Origin: an uncultured Eubacteriales bacterium
GTDB taxonomy: Bacteria; Bacillota; Clostridia; Oscillospirales; Butyricicoccaceae
NCBI GenBank assembly: GCA_910586105.1
Contig: CAJUGU010000069.1
Coordinates: forward strand, 1 to 19,014
Length of the DNA: 19,014 nucleotides
Direction of reading: 5' to 3'
Part shown: one piece after another, positions 6,426-13,130 of the stretch
Numbering within the stretch: position 1 is the stretch's first letter
How the letters are laid out: every line of letters begins with the position of its first letter
The notes under the pieces: generated by a model
What the model saw: only the letters and a program-made list of their open reading frames with translations
Told to the model about the DNA's origin: nothing
Databases searched by the model: none
Program-made: the position numbers and the translations under genes

Positions 6426-8006
6426 ATGAAAAAAAGATGGTTATCCCACGCGCTTGCGTTGGCGTTATGCTGGGGGCTGGCGATTCCGGCGGCAGCGGCG
6501 GCGGACAGGACAGCGCCAGACGCGCCGCCCCCGCAGGCATACTTACAAGGTTTTACTGCCGATGGCGCGGGCATGGCGGAAGAGGAAGCCGGGGCCTTCC
6601 AAACGCCGCTGCGGCTCGAAGCCGCCACCCCGGCGCCCGGTACATATGGCCCGTACACGATCTCGGGCGCGTCTTATGATGGCACGGCGTATACCGTGAC
6701 CTTCAGCGCGGCGAAGGTGGAACAGAAAACCGTGCAGATCCGGGATCACTACGACATTGACGACAGCTATTCCGAATATCGACCGGCAACGGTGACGCTG
6801 GTCACGATCCGCCCGGACACGTCGGTCACGGTCCTGGAGGGCTATTTTGAATCAGGGCTCGGCTATATGGTACCCGTCGAGGTTGGGTTTTCCGACGGGA
6901 ATGACCGCTTTACCGCCGAAGTGTTCGGGGTCGTGCAATACATCAAAAGCGGTACCGGGAAGAAAAGCTATGAGTGGGATTTAGCGCCGGATTATGTACA
7001 GATGGGGGATCATCTCATCTATGAAGACGCTTCCGCAGCGCAGGGAACGCAAAACGGTTTTACCGATGTGAAAGCCGGGGATTATTACGCCGACGCGGTG
7101 AAGTGGGCGGTCGACCAGAAGATCACCAGCGGCACCAGCGCGACGACCTTTTCGCCCGATCGGACCTGTACGACCGCGCAGATCCTGACCTTCCTTTGGA
7201 ATGCGAACGGCTCGCCGGCGCCGGGGATCCGAAACCCGTTTGCGGACGTGTCTTCCGGGGATTATTACTACAAGCCCGCGCTGTGGGCCTGCGAAAAGGG
7301 GCTGGTGTCGGGGAGCAGCTTCCGGCCGGACGATCCCTGCACCCGCGCCGATACCGTGATGTACCTTTGGAAACTGGCGGGCTGTCCGGAAACGGCGGAG
7401 GGCGGCAGCTACGCGCCGGTCACGCTCACCGACGGCGGCGGCAGTATCCAATTTGACGCGGCGATCGTAAAAAAGGCGACGGTTCACGAGCGGGCAGACG
7501 ACGGCAACATAAGCTATCCGGCGACGCTGATTCAGGTACGCCCGGACAGCCGGATGACGCTGGGCGGCGCGCTTCGGAATTACGAAAGCGAGCTTTTCAC
7601 GCCGGAAGCGCCGTTTATCTACGTTGCCGGTTATTATGGCGAAAGCGGCGAGCTGCTGGCGGAACCGCCAATGGGCGCGCCCCCGCTGTACGAAGGCGTG
7701 ATCCGGGACGGATGGCCTGCGGAGTACGCGACGTATGACGCGCTGAAACTGCTTTCGGTCAAAGATCCGGACGGCGACCCGTACTTTTTAACGCTGGAAA
7801 CCAGCAGGTCAGCGCTTGACGCGATCGAGGTTTTGGTTTCCTCGGGCTTCACGGACATTGACCCCAATTCCGGTTATGAACCGGCGATTGCCTGGGCGGT
7901 CGAGAAGGGGATCGCCAGCGGCACGAGCGCCGGGAAGTTCTCGCCGAACAGCATCTGTACCCGCGGGCAGATCGCGACCTTCCTGTTCCGCGCATACGGG
8001 AACTAA
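6426..8006 (+). CDS. Secreted S-layer-homology (SLH) domain protein
   Basis: The 526-residue exported protein has a signal peptide (about 1-26, basic start then a hydrophobic core ending AAAAA before D27). Three SLH modules are visible: about 212-258 (FTDVKAGDYYADAVKWAV), 272-318 (FADVSSGDYYYKPALWAC) and 475-523 (FTDIDPNSGYEPAIAWAVEK). SLH modules usually anchor proteins non-covalently to secondary cell-wall polymers. Between them sit two copies of a beta-rich module of unknown function, about 73-200 and 328-460, recognisable by YGPYTI/YAPVTL, FSAAKV/FDAAIV, and PATVTLVTIRPDTSVTV against PATLIQVRPDSRMTL. The arrangement, one module then two SLH, another module then one SLH, suggests internal duplication. 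The gene has its own promoter and terminator. Role: probably a cell-surface structural or binding protein; ligand unknown. Confidence 0.92.
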   Translation: MKKRWLSHALALALCWGLAIPAAAAADRTAPDAPPPQAYLQGFTADGAGMAEEEAGAFQTPLRLEAATPAPGTYGPYTISGASYDGTAYTVTFSAAKVEQKTVQIRDHYDIDDSYSEYRPATVTLVTIRPDTSVTVLEGYFESGLGYMVPVEVGFSDGNDRFTAEVFGVVQYIKSGTGKKSYEWDLAPDYVQMGDHLIYEDASAAQGTQNGFTDVKAGDYYADAVKWAVDQKITSGTSATTFSPDRTCTTAQILTFLWNANGSPAPGIRNPFADVSSGDYYYKPALWACEKGLVSGSSFRPDDPCTRADTVMYLWKLAGCPETAEGGSYAPVTLTDGGGSIQFDAAIVKKATVHERADDGNISYPATLIQVRPDSRMTLGGALRNYESELFTPEAPFIYVAGYYGESGELLAEPPMGAPPLYEGVIRDGWPAEYATYDALKLLSVKDPDGDPYFLTLETSRSALDAIEVLVSSGFTDIDPNSGYEPAIAWAVEKGIASGTSAGKFSPNSICTRGQIATFLFRAYGN

Positions 8007-8036
8007 ATCGCTGAACGGACGCAAAATTAAACCAGA

Positions 8037-8082
8037 CGCAAAAAGACCTTCTGCCGTGAAAGCGGCGGAAGGTCTTTTTGCG
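8037..8082 (+). terminator. Strong rho-independent terminator of the SLH gene
   Basis: A long stem, CGCAAAAAGACCTTC (from 8037) with GAAGGTCTTTTTGCG (to 8082), has an inner GCCG/CGGC pair and a short loop. It carries A5/T5 tracts on the two sides, so it can work in both directions. Confidence 0.9.
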
Positions 8083-8190
8083 ATGCAGCAGCGGAGCCGT
8101 TCGACGCCTTTCTGCATCTTTTTTGCAGCCATTACCACACCGAAATCGAAAATTCGCCCGAAATTGGTCGGATGCTAAAATTTATAGCCC

Positions 8191-8220
8191 GTATATGCAA
8201 AGCATGGCAGGGGGATGCTG
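8191..8220 (+). promoter_or_regulatory. Weak forespore-type promoter candidate for the truncated sigG
   Basis: GTATA (8191-8195) fits the sigma-F/G -35 pattern. After 18 bp comes GATGCTG (8214-8220), which matches CATNNTA at five of seven positions. It sits about 58 bp before the ATG at 8278. The -10 is poor, so this is only a candidate, perhaps a decayed one. Confidence 0.25.
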
Positions 8221-8277
8221 ATAAACAGGAAGCCAAATGCTTCCGGCGCGAAAACCATGTGGAAGGAGCTGTTCAGG

Positions 8278-8580
8278 ATGCAGCTGAAAGTAGAGATTTG
8301 CGGAGTCAATACGGCAACGCTTGCAGTGCTTTCTGCCGAAGAAATGGATACGCTGCTGCGCAGGGTCAAGGATGGCGACAAGGCGGCGCGGGAAAAGCTC
8401 ATCAACGGGAACCTGCGGCTGGTGCTTTCCGTGATACAGCGTTTTGGCGGACGCGGCGAGCCGGTCGACGACCTGTTTCAGGTGGGATGCGTGGGGTTAA
8501 TTAAAGCGATCGACAATTTCAATGTCGATCTTGGCGTGCGTTTTTCCACCTATGCCGTGCCGATGGATGTACATAGGTGA
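8278..8580 (+). pseudogene. sigG: 3'-truncated sigma-G (forespore sigma factor)
   Basis: The first 95 residues read as the N-terminus of sigma-G: the characteristic KVEICGVNT start, then REKLINGNLRLVLSVIQRF (region 2.1), DDLFQVGCVGLIKAIDNF (region 2.2, core binding) and VRFSTYAVPM (start of region 2.3). Homology then stops and the frame ends after DVHR, 100 residues against about 255-260 for full SigG. Regions 2.4, 3 and 4, needed for promoter recognition, are absent. Shifting past four bases (GATG, 8566-8569) recovers YIGE, close to the usual IIGE, before similarity is lost. AAGGAG (8263-8268) fixes the start at 8278. It is most simply a partial duplicate, with an intact sigG expected elsewhere; a retained decoy role is possible but speculative. 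Confidence 0.85.
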
Positions 8581-8596
8581 AAAAGGGCGGGAGCCT

Positions 8597-8754
8597 TCAC
8601 TCAGCGTCCAGATTTGCCGCCCGTTCCGCAGCCTCTTGCGCCATTTTGGCGATTTCTGCATCGATCGCGGCCTGCTCCTGACATAGCGGGCCACGGGGCC
8701 GACGCACGGCAGCAGGCCCAGTACAAGGAATAAAATGTGGGGAGGTTTTATCAT
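8597..8754 (-). pseudogene. Frameshifted small membrane-protein gene
   Basis: From the ATG at 8754 the frame gives a hydrophobic start (MIKPPHILFLVLGLLPCVGP then VARY), a single membrane segment. The same frame then turns into basic nonsense, while the neighbouring frame continues with QEQAAIDAEIAKMAQEAAER and ends AANLDAE at a TGA (8597-8599). One missing base near 8679-8682 would join them into a protein of about 52 residues with one membrane helix and an acidic helical tail. The ribosome site is weak (AAAGAG-like). It converges on the truncated sigG with 16 bp between the stops. The family is not recognised. It may be a real small gene with a sequencing error or a true pseudogene. Confidence 0.45.
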
Positions 8755-8795
8755 GGTTGCCACTCTTTTTCAATCGGGGCTGCTAAGCGGAAACC

Positions 8796-8817
8796 GGGCC
8801 CCGGCGTGCCGGGGCCC
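8796..8817 (-). terminator. GC-rich hairpin after nagA
   Basis: GGGCCCCGG (8796-8804) pairs perfectly with CCGGGGCCC (8809-8817) around a 4-nt loop, 7 bp after the nagA stop on the minus strand. The U-run is poor (GGTTTCC), so it may act as a terminator or as a 3'-end stabiliser. Confidence 0.6.
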
Positions 8818-8823
8818 ATGGTT

Positions 8824-9936
8824 TTACCGGATCCGTCTGCCACGCAGGAAGACCGCCTGCACGGCAAGCGCATCATTTAAGAGGAGGAGGTTTGCGGTTT
8901 TGCCCGGCTCAATGCTGCCGAAGCGGTCGTAAACGCCGATCGCCCTGGCAGGGTTCACGCTGGCGGCTTTGACTGCCGAACCAAGCGGGATCTGCATCTC
9001 CCGCACGGCGGTGCGCATGCAATCCAGCAAATTGGTCACCGACCCGGCAATCGTCCCGTCGGTCAGCGTCGCGCGGTTGCCCGCCACGGTCACCTGCTGC
9101 CCGCCAAGGGAATACGAGCCGTCGGCAAGCCCTGCGGCCATCATGCTGTCGCTGATCAGGATGACCCGGCCGTCGCCGAACGCCCGGAAGGTCAGCCGCA
9201 CCGCGGCGGGGTGGACATGAACGCCGTCGGCGATCAGCTCGACCGCGTCGGCAAGGTCGCACGCCGCGCCGATCAGCCCCGGCGCGCGGTGGGAATACGG
9301 CAGCATGGCGTTGTACAGGTGGGTCACCTGCCGCGCGCCCGCTTCAAAAGCGGCCTTCGCGGTATCATAGTCAGCGGCGGTGTGCGCCAGCGAGATCCGC
9401 ACCTCGTCCGCCAGCTCGCGGATGAAATCCAGCCCGCCCTCGACCTCGGGGGCCACGTCGCACAGCCGGAACAGCCCGCCCGAACGCGTTTGCAGCCGCC
9501 GGAACAACGCCGCGTTGGGCGGTTGGAGATACGCCGCATTCTGCGCCCCCTTCTTGCTTTCCGCGAAGAAGGGGCCTTCCATATTGATCCCGACCAGCTC
9601 CGCGCCGTCGTCTTCGGTGCGATAGGCGGCGGCTGCGTCCACGATCCCATTCAATATTTCCTCCGGATAGGTCATGGTCGCGGGGCAGATCGCCCCAACG
9701 CCCACCGACGCCTGATAACGGGCGATCGCGGAGATCGCCTCCGCTGAGCCGTCGCAGAAATCATAGCCCGCGCAGCCGTGGAAGTGCAGGTCGACCAGCC
9801 CGGGGATTGCGGTCAGCCCGGAAGCGTCAAGCCGTTCGCCGCCTGCCGCAGCCGAGAACCGTCCGTCTTCGATGCCGATATCACCAGTGCGGAAGCTGCC
9901 GTCCGGCTGGAAGACGTTGGCATTTTGAATGACCAT
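8824..9936 (-). CDS. nagA: N-acetylglucosamine-6-phosphate deacetylase
   Basis: NagA removes acetate from GlcNAc-6-phosphate to give glucosamine-6-phosphate in the cytoplasm. The 370-residue amidohydrolase has the metal motif DLHFHG (H51, H53), NMEGPFF (E120), the metal-binding histidines in SLAHTAADY (H185) and VTHLYNAM (H206), the substrate segment ADGVHVHP, and catalytic D263 in ISDSMMAAG. The family's usual length is about 380. AGAGGTG six bases before the ATG at 9936 supports this start over an in-frame upstream one. It begins 4 bp after the nagB stop, so nagB and nagA are surely cotranscribed. All expected residues are present and the gene looks active. Confidence 0.97.
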   Translation of the reverse strand: MVIQNANVFQPDGSFRTGDIGIEDGRFSAAAGGERLDASGLTAIPGLVDLHFHGCAGYDFCDGSAEAISAIARYQASVGVGAICPATMTYPEEILNGIVDAAAAYRTEDDGAELVGINMEGPFFAESKKGAQNAAYLQPPNAALFRRLQTRSGGLFRLCDVAPEVEGGLDFIRELADEVRISLAHTAADYDTAKAAFEAGARQVTHLYNAMLPYSHRAPGLIGAACDLADAVELIADGVHVHPAAVRLTFRAFGDGRVILISDSMMAAGLADGSYSLGGQQVTVAGNRATLTDGTIAGSVTNLLDCMRTAVREMQIPLGSAVKAASVNPARAIGVYDRFGSIEPGKTANLLLLNDALAVQAVFLRGRRIR

Positions 9937-9940
9937 GGTT

Positions 9941-10675
9941 TCACCTCTGTACGCACAGATGGAAAGCCGCGTCGTCAACGATCACGATCGCGTTCGGGTG
10001 GAGCTGGAGCGCCGAAAGCGGTACCTGCGGCGTGATGGGGCCGAAGAGCCCGTCCCGCACGGCCTGCGCCTTATCCTCGCCCGAAATGACGGTCAGGATG
10101 CGGCGCGCGTGCAGGATGGTGCGGATACCCATAGAAAACGCCTGCCGCGGCACCTCGTCGGCGGAAGCAAAAAAGCGTTTGTTTGCCTCAATGGTACTTT
10201 CGGTCAGGTCGACGAGCTGGGTGCCCTTCGAGAAGCAGTCCGCCGGTTCATTGAAGCCGATGTGTCCGTTCCGCCCGCAGCCGAGCAGTTGGAGGTCGAC
10301 TCCGCCAAGGCTTTCGATGAGCGCGTCATACCGCGCGCATTCCGCGTTCGGGTCGGCTGCGACGCCGTTCGGCAGGTAGGTGTTTTCCGGCTTGATGTTG
10401 ACCAGCCCGAAAAGATGCTCCCGCATGAAATGATCATAGCTTTGCGGGTCGCTCGCAGGCAGCCCACGGTATTCGTCAAGGTTGACCGAGACCACCTCGG
10501 AAAAATCGAGGTCGCCCTGCCGGTGACGCTCGACCAGTTCCTGATACGTGCCGATGGGGGAAGAACCGGTCGCCAGCCCAAGCACACTGTCCGGCTTGTA
10601 AACGACCTGTGCGAAAATGACGTTTGCCGCCTTGCGGCTAAGTTCCTGATAATCCTTTGCACGAACGATCTTCAT
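9941..10675 (-). CDS. nagB: Glucosamine-6-phosphate deaminase
   Basis: NagB isomerises and deaminates glucosamine-6-phosphate to fructose-6-phosphate and ammonia, feeding amino-sugar carbon into glycolysis. The 244-residue protein, normal for the Gram-positive type, carries the phosphate-binding GLATGSSPIGTY, the NLDEY motif (D67, catalytic base) and GRNGHIGFNEPA with H138 and E143. The asparagine before GHIG is, as I recall, usual in the Bacillus-type enzyme. Frames stay open upstream through the repeat, but AAGGAG nine bases before the ATG at 10675 sets the start. First gene of nagBA; a terminator and repeat copy B separate it from nagE. No clear sigma-A promoter was found in the 10676-10900 gap. 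Confidence 0.97.
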   Translation of the reverse strand: MKIVRAKDYQELSRKAANVIFAQVVYKPDSVLGLATGSSPIGTYQELVERHRQGDLDFSEVVSVNLDEYRGLPASDPQSYDHFMREHLFGLVNIKPENTYLPNGVAADPNAECARYDALIESLGGVDLQLLGCGRNGHIGFNEPADCFSKGTQLVDLTESTIEANKRFFASADEVPRQAFSMGIRTILHARRILTVISGEDKAQAVRDGLFGPITPQVPLSALQLHPNAIVIVDDAAFHLCVQR

Positions 10676-10732
10676 AGGGAAATACTCCTTTTCCATTCTC
10701 CAAATTATTGACGTCCCGGAAGGTACGCCGCC

Positions 10733-10884
10733 CTTCATCCCGCCGTCGTTTTGGCGGGATGAAGCTGCGCGCAAAAACGTTGACGGACGCGACCTTTCCC
10801 CGCCGCAGCGGAAAAAGGGTTTCCAAAGGGATGTATCCCTTTGGCGCCGTCCGCGCAGGACCGGGGTCTGGGGCGGAGCCCCAG
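10733..10884 (+). repeat. Dispersed intergenic repeat, copy B
   Basis: This is the second copy of the element at 1-133, in opposite orientation. It has hairpin 1 with 12-bp arms (10733-10744 with 10753-10764), a diverged middle, hairpin 2 (CCAAAGGGA 10823-10831 with TCCCTTTGG 10836-10844), the 22-base tail 10845-10866, and a third hairpin CTGGGGC-GGA-GCCCCAG (10868-10884) lying beyond what copy A shows. It fills most of the nagE-nagB gap (10676-10965), leaving little room for a normal nagBA promoter. No coding is seen. Confidence 0.85.
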
Positions 10885-10900
10885 CGCTCCATGCGGTTAG

Positions 10901-10929
10901 AAAAGGGGGCGGACGATCGGGTCCGCCCC
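10901..10929 (-). terminator. Rho-independent terminator of the crr-ptsH-nagE operon
   Basis: On the minus strand GGGGCGGAC pairs with GTCCGCCCC (10906-10914 with 10921-10929, 6-nt loop) and is followed by CCTTTTCT. It lies about 36 nt after the nagE stop, so transport and catabolic genes are probably separate transcripts. Confidence 0.8.
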
Positions 10930-10965
10930 GCTTTGGGGGATCCTGCCCTTCCGGACAAGACCGGT

Positions 10966-12444
10966 TTACATCAGTTTCTTAAATTCGTCCGCGACATGCT
11001 GTACCTGCGTGCCGACAACGACCTGAACAGACGTTTTGCTGGGCCGGATCACGCCCGCGACGCCCGCAGACTTAATCTTCTTCTCGTCCACCAGCGTATA
11101 GTCCTTGATCTCAAGGCGCAGGCGGGTGATGCAGTTGTCGACCGAGGTCACGTTGTCCTTGCCGCCGAGGCCTTCCAGGACGACCTTCGCGATCGCGGTG
11201 AAATCGTTGTTGGCGAGCACGATCTTGGTTTCGTCCGCCATCTCGTCGTCGTCCTCACGGCCTGGGGTCTTGAGGTCGAGCGCAACGATCGCCACGCGGA
11301 ATACGATGTAGAAGATCACCGCCGCCGCAATGCCAAGCGGGATGATAAGCCAAGTCTTCGCCGCCGCCGGGAGCGCTGCGGAGAAGAGCAGATCGGTCGC
11401 GCCTGCCGAGAACGAGAACCCGGCGCGGAAGCCAAGCAGCACGGTAACGGCGGTAAAGACGCCGTACAGCAGCGCGTAGATCAGATAAAGCACGGGCGCG
11501 AGGAACATAAAGCCAAATTCAAACGGTTCGGTGACGCCGCAGACGAACGCGCAGAGCGCCGCGGAGGCGACCAGGCCGATCGCGATCTTGCGCTTTTCCG
11601 GCTTGGCGCAGTGTACAATCGCGAGCGCCGCGCCGGGGATACCGAACATCATGCAGGGGAAGAAACCGGACATGTACATACCAAGGCTCCAGCCGACCTC
11701 CGCCGAGGTCTCGCCCGCCCAGAAGTGGGTCAGGTCGCCGATGCCGATGGTCGGGAACCAGAACACGTTGTTGAGCGCGTGGTGCAGGCCGGTCGGGATC
11801 AGCAGACGGTTGAGGAAGGCGTAGATACCGGCGCCAACCGCATCCATCGACAGGATCGCGTTGCCGACTGCGACGAGTACGCCGAACAGCAACGGCCATA
11901 CGAACAGCAGCACTGCAGAGGCGACGATGGAAACGACCGCCGTCACGATCGCAACGCAGCGCTTGCCGGAGAAGAACGCGAGCCAATCCGGCAGCTTGGT
12001 GTTTTTAAACCGGTTGTAGCAGAACGAGCCGATCAGGCCGGCAAGGATACCGATAAAGGCGTTTTGCACCTTGTCGAATGCGAGGACCTTGGTCGCGTCC
12101 TCGGCGATGCTGGGGATCAGAGTGGTGACGACGCCAGTGCTGAGCAGCTTGGTCATCATCAGCCAGGACACCAGGCCCGCAAGGCCCGCCGTGCCGTCAT
12201 GGTCGTCGGCCATGCCGACCGCCACGCCGACTGCGAACAGCAGCGCCATCATTGCGCCGTCGATCAGGGAAAGCGACGCCTGCACGAGGAAAAAGCCGAT
12301 CGTCTGCGCCATGCCGACGACTTCGCCGCCCTGCATGGTTGAGGGGCAGAGCCAGTAACCGATGCCGGACAGCACGCCCGCGATGGGGAGCACCGCGACC
12401 GGCAGCATCAACGATTTGCCGAGTTTTTGCATAAACTTCATCAT
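10966..12444 (-). CDS. nagE: PTS N-acetylglucosamine-type permease, EIICB
   Basis: This membrane permease imports and phosphorylates GlcNAc, or a related glucose-type sugar, to the 6-phosphate. The EIIC domain (about 1-390) has about ten hydrophobic segments, the GKSLMLPVAVLPIAGVLSGI start and the conserved CGVTEPFEF. The EIIB domain (about 410-492) contains the phosphocysteine in VDNCITRLRLEIKD (C438). There is no fused EIIA as in E. coli NagE; the separate crr upstream supplies it. The start is one of two adjacent ATGs (12444 or 12441), 12-15 nt after AAGGAG. GlcNAc specificity is inferred from nagBA next door; glucose cannot be excluded from sequence alone. It is preceded by a long structured leader and followed by a terminator. 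Confidence 0.93.
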   Translation of the reverse strand: MMKFMQKLGKSLMLPVAVLPIAGVLSGIGYWLCPSTMQGGEVVGMAQTIGFFLVQASLSLIDGAMMALLFAVGVAVGMADDHDGTAGLAGLVSWLMMTKLLSTGVVTTLIPSIAEDATKVLAFDKVQNAFIGILAGLIGSFCYNRFKNTKLPDWLAFFSGKRCVAIVTAVVSIVASAVLLFVWPLLFGVLVAVGNAILSMDAVGAGIYAFLNRLLIPTGLHHALNNVFWFPTIGIGDLTHFWAGETSAEVGWSLGMYMSGFFPCMMFGIPGAALAIVHCAKPEKRKIAIGLVASAALCAFVCGVTEPFEFGFMFLAPVLYLIYALLYGVFTAVTVLLGFRAGFSFSAGATDLLFSAALPAAAKTWLIIPLGIAAAVIFYIVFRVAIVALDLKTPGREDDDEMADETKIVLANNDFTAIAKVVLEGLGGKDNVTSVDNCITRLRLEIKDYTLVDEKKIKSAGVAGVIRPSKTSVQVVVGTQVQHVADEFKKLM

Positions 12445-12570
12445 AATGTTTACCCTCTCCTTCTGTAGCTTCCACACTTGTGAAAAGATACCAAAAATGT
12501 AAGTCCGTTCCGGGTACGGGCCATCCTTTCAGCCGATGCCCGGCGGGCTTTGGCGGACGCGTCCGGCCAG

Positions 12571-12713
12571 CCGAAAGCCGCTCCCCTGTAAGCGGTTTTC
12601 GGACCTGGCGGGGGACGCCTTCGCCGGGACAGGCCCGTCTGGAGACCATCCAAACGACGGCTGGCCGGGGCCTGATCCCGCCGGGCGGCGGTTTTCAGGT
12701 CCCCAGACGAGCC
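12571..12713 (-). ncRNA. Structured RNA segment in the ptsH-nagE intercistronic leader
   Basis: The 351-bp gap between ptsH and nagE (12445-12795) has no gene. The minus-strand RNA can form a 16-bp stem with only two G-U pairs: GGCUCGUCUGGGGACC (12713-12698) with GGUCUCCAGACGGGCC (12647-12632), enclosing a smaller CCGCC/GGCGG hairpin. Downstream is a second hairpin of 6 plus 5 bp with one mismatch (12571-12582 with 12591-12602), then GGACGCGTCC, a 10-bp palindrome. No poly-U follows. It matches no riboswitch class I know; it could be a processing or stability element, a riboregulator, or another repeat family. Confidence 0.45.
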
Positions 12714-12765
12714 TGCCATATATTGCACGCCCGCATTCCCAACAGGCGCATCAATACGGGATCAA

Positions 12766-12782
12766 ACGCGGAAAAAACGCGT
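12766..12782 (-). other. Small hairpin after ptsH
   Basis: ACGCG (12766-12770) and CGCGT (12778-12782) flank a 7-nt loop, 13 bp after the ptsH stop. It has no clear U-tract and is too weak to call a terminator. It may modulate readthrough or processing between ptsH and nagE. Confidence 0.25.
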
Positions 12783-12795
12783 GAAAACAGGTCTG

Positions 12796-13059
12796 TCAGA
12801 TCAGGCCGATCTCGCGAAGCGTCGCTTCGAGCTTCTGCGCGTCCTCTTCTTCGCTGGCGCCGTCGACGGTGAACTTCACGGTCATGCCGCCCTTGATGCC
12901 AAGCCCCATGACTGCCATCATCCGGCGGGCGTCGGCTTCCTTCGCGTCGGTCGCGATCTTAACGGAGCTGCCCATGGAGCCGACCGCCTTGCAAAGCTGG
13001 CCTGCCGGTCTTGCATGGATGCCGAGGGGGTCCGTGATGGTGAATTCGAGCTGTTTCAT
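12796..13059 (-). CDS. ptsH: HPr-family phosphocarrier protein lacking Ser46
   Basis: This 87-residue HPr passes phosphate from enzyme I to EIIA. The active-site motif GIHARPAGQL has the phospho-histidine at H15. In classic Gram-positive HPr the regulatory kinase HPrK/P phosphorylates Ser46 in KSIMGVM. Here the aligned segment is RRMMAVMGLG, with arginine at position 46, so HPrK-dependent catabolite signalling should be impossible through this protein. It lies between crr and nagE, which suggests a dedicated phosphocarrier for this PTS, though it may be the cell's only HPr. AAAGGAAG nine bases upstream supports the ATG at 13059. Relatives with this substitution exist in Clostridia to my knowledge. 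Confidence 0.93.
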   Translation of the reverse strand: MKQLEFTITDPLGIHARPAGQLCKAVGSMGSSVKIATDAKEADARRMMAVMGLGIKGGMTVKFTVDGASEEEDAQKLEATLREIGLI

Positions 13060-13109
13060 AGTTTGAGACTTCCTTTCTGAACTGTGGTTTGGAATTCCGG
13101 TGTTTGCGG

Positions 13110-13127
13110 GCCGCCGTTCCCGGCGGC
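13110..13127 (-). other. Intercistronic hairpin between crr and ptsH
   Basis: GCCGCCG (13110-13116) pairs perfectly with CGGCGGC (13121-13127) around a 4-nt loop, directly after the crr stop. There is no U-tract, so it more likely tunes mRNA stability or relative expression than terminates. Confidence 0.5.
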
Positions 13128-13130
13128 TGA

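Noticed and set aside
8735..8932. Short plus-strand frame between the sigG remnant and nagA
   Set aside because: It runs through the nagA terminator hairpin and the nagA 3' end in antisense; no features.
10708..12342. Plus-strand open frame of 544 codons opposite nagE
   Set aside because: Antisense to a clear PTS permease; the product is rich in Asp, Arg, Gln and His repeats with no fold signature.
12571..12713. Known riboswitch such as glmS or cyclic-di-GMP in the nagE leader
   Set aside because: Conserved core sequences of those classes were not found; only generic stem-loops are visible.
12480..12872. Plus-strand frames across the ptsH-nagE gap
   Set aside because: No ribosome site, no domain; the region is better explained by RNA secondary structure.
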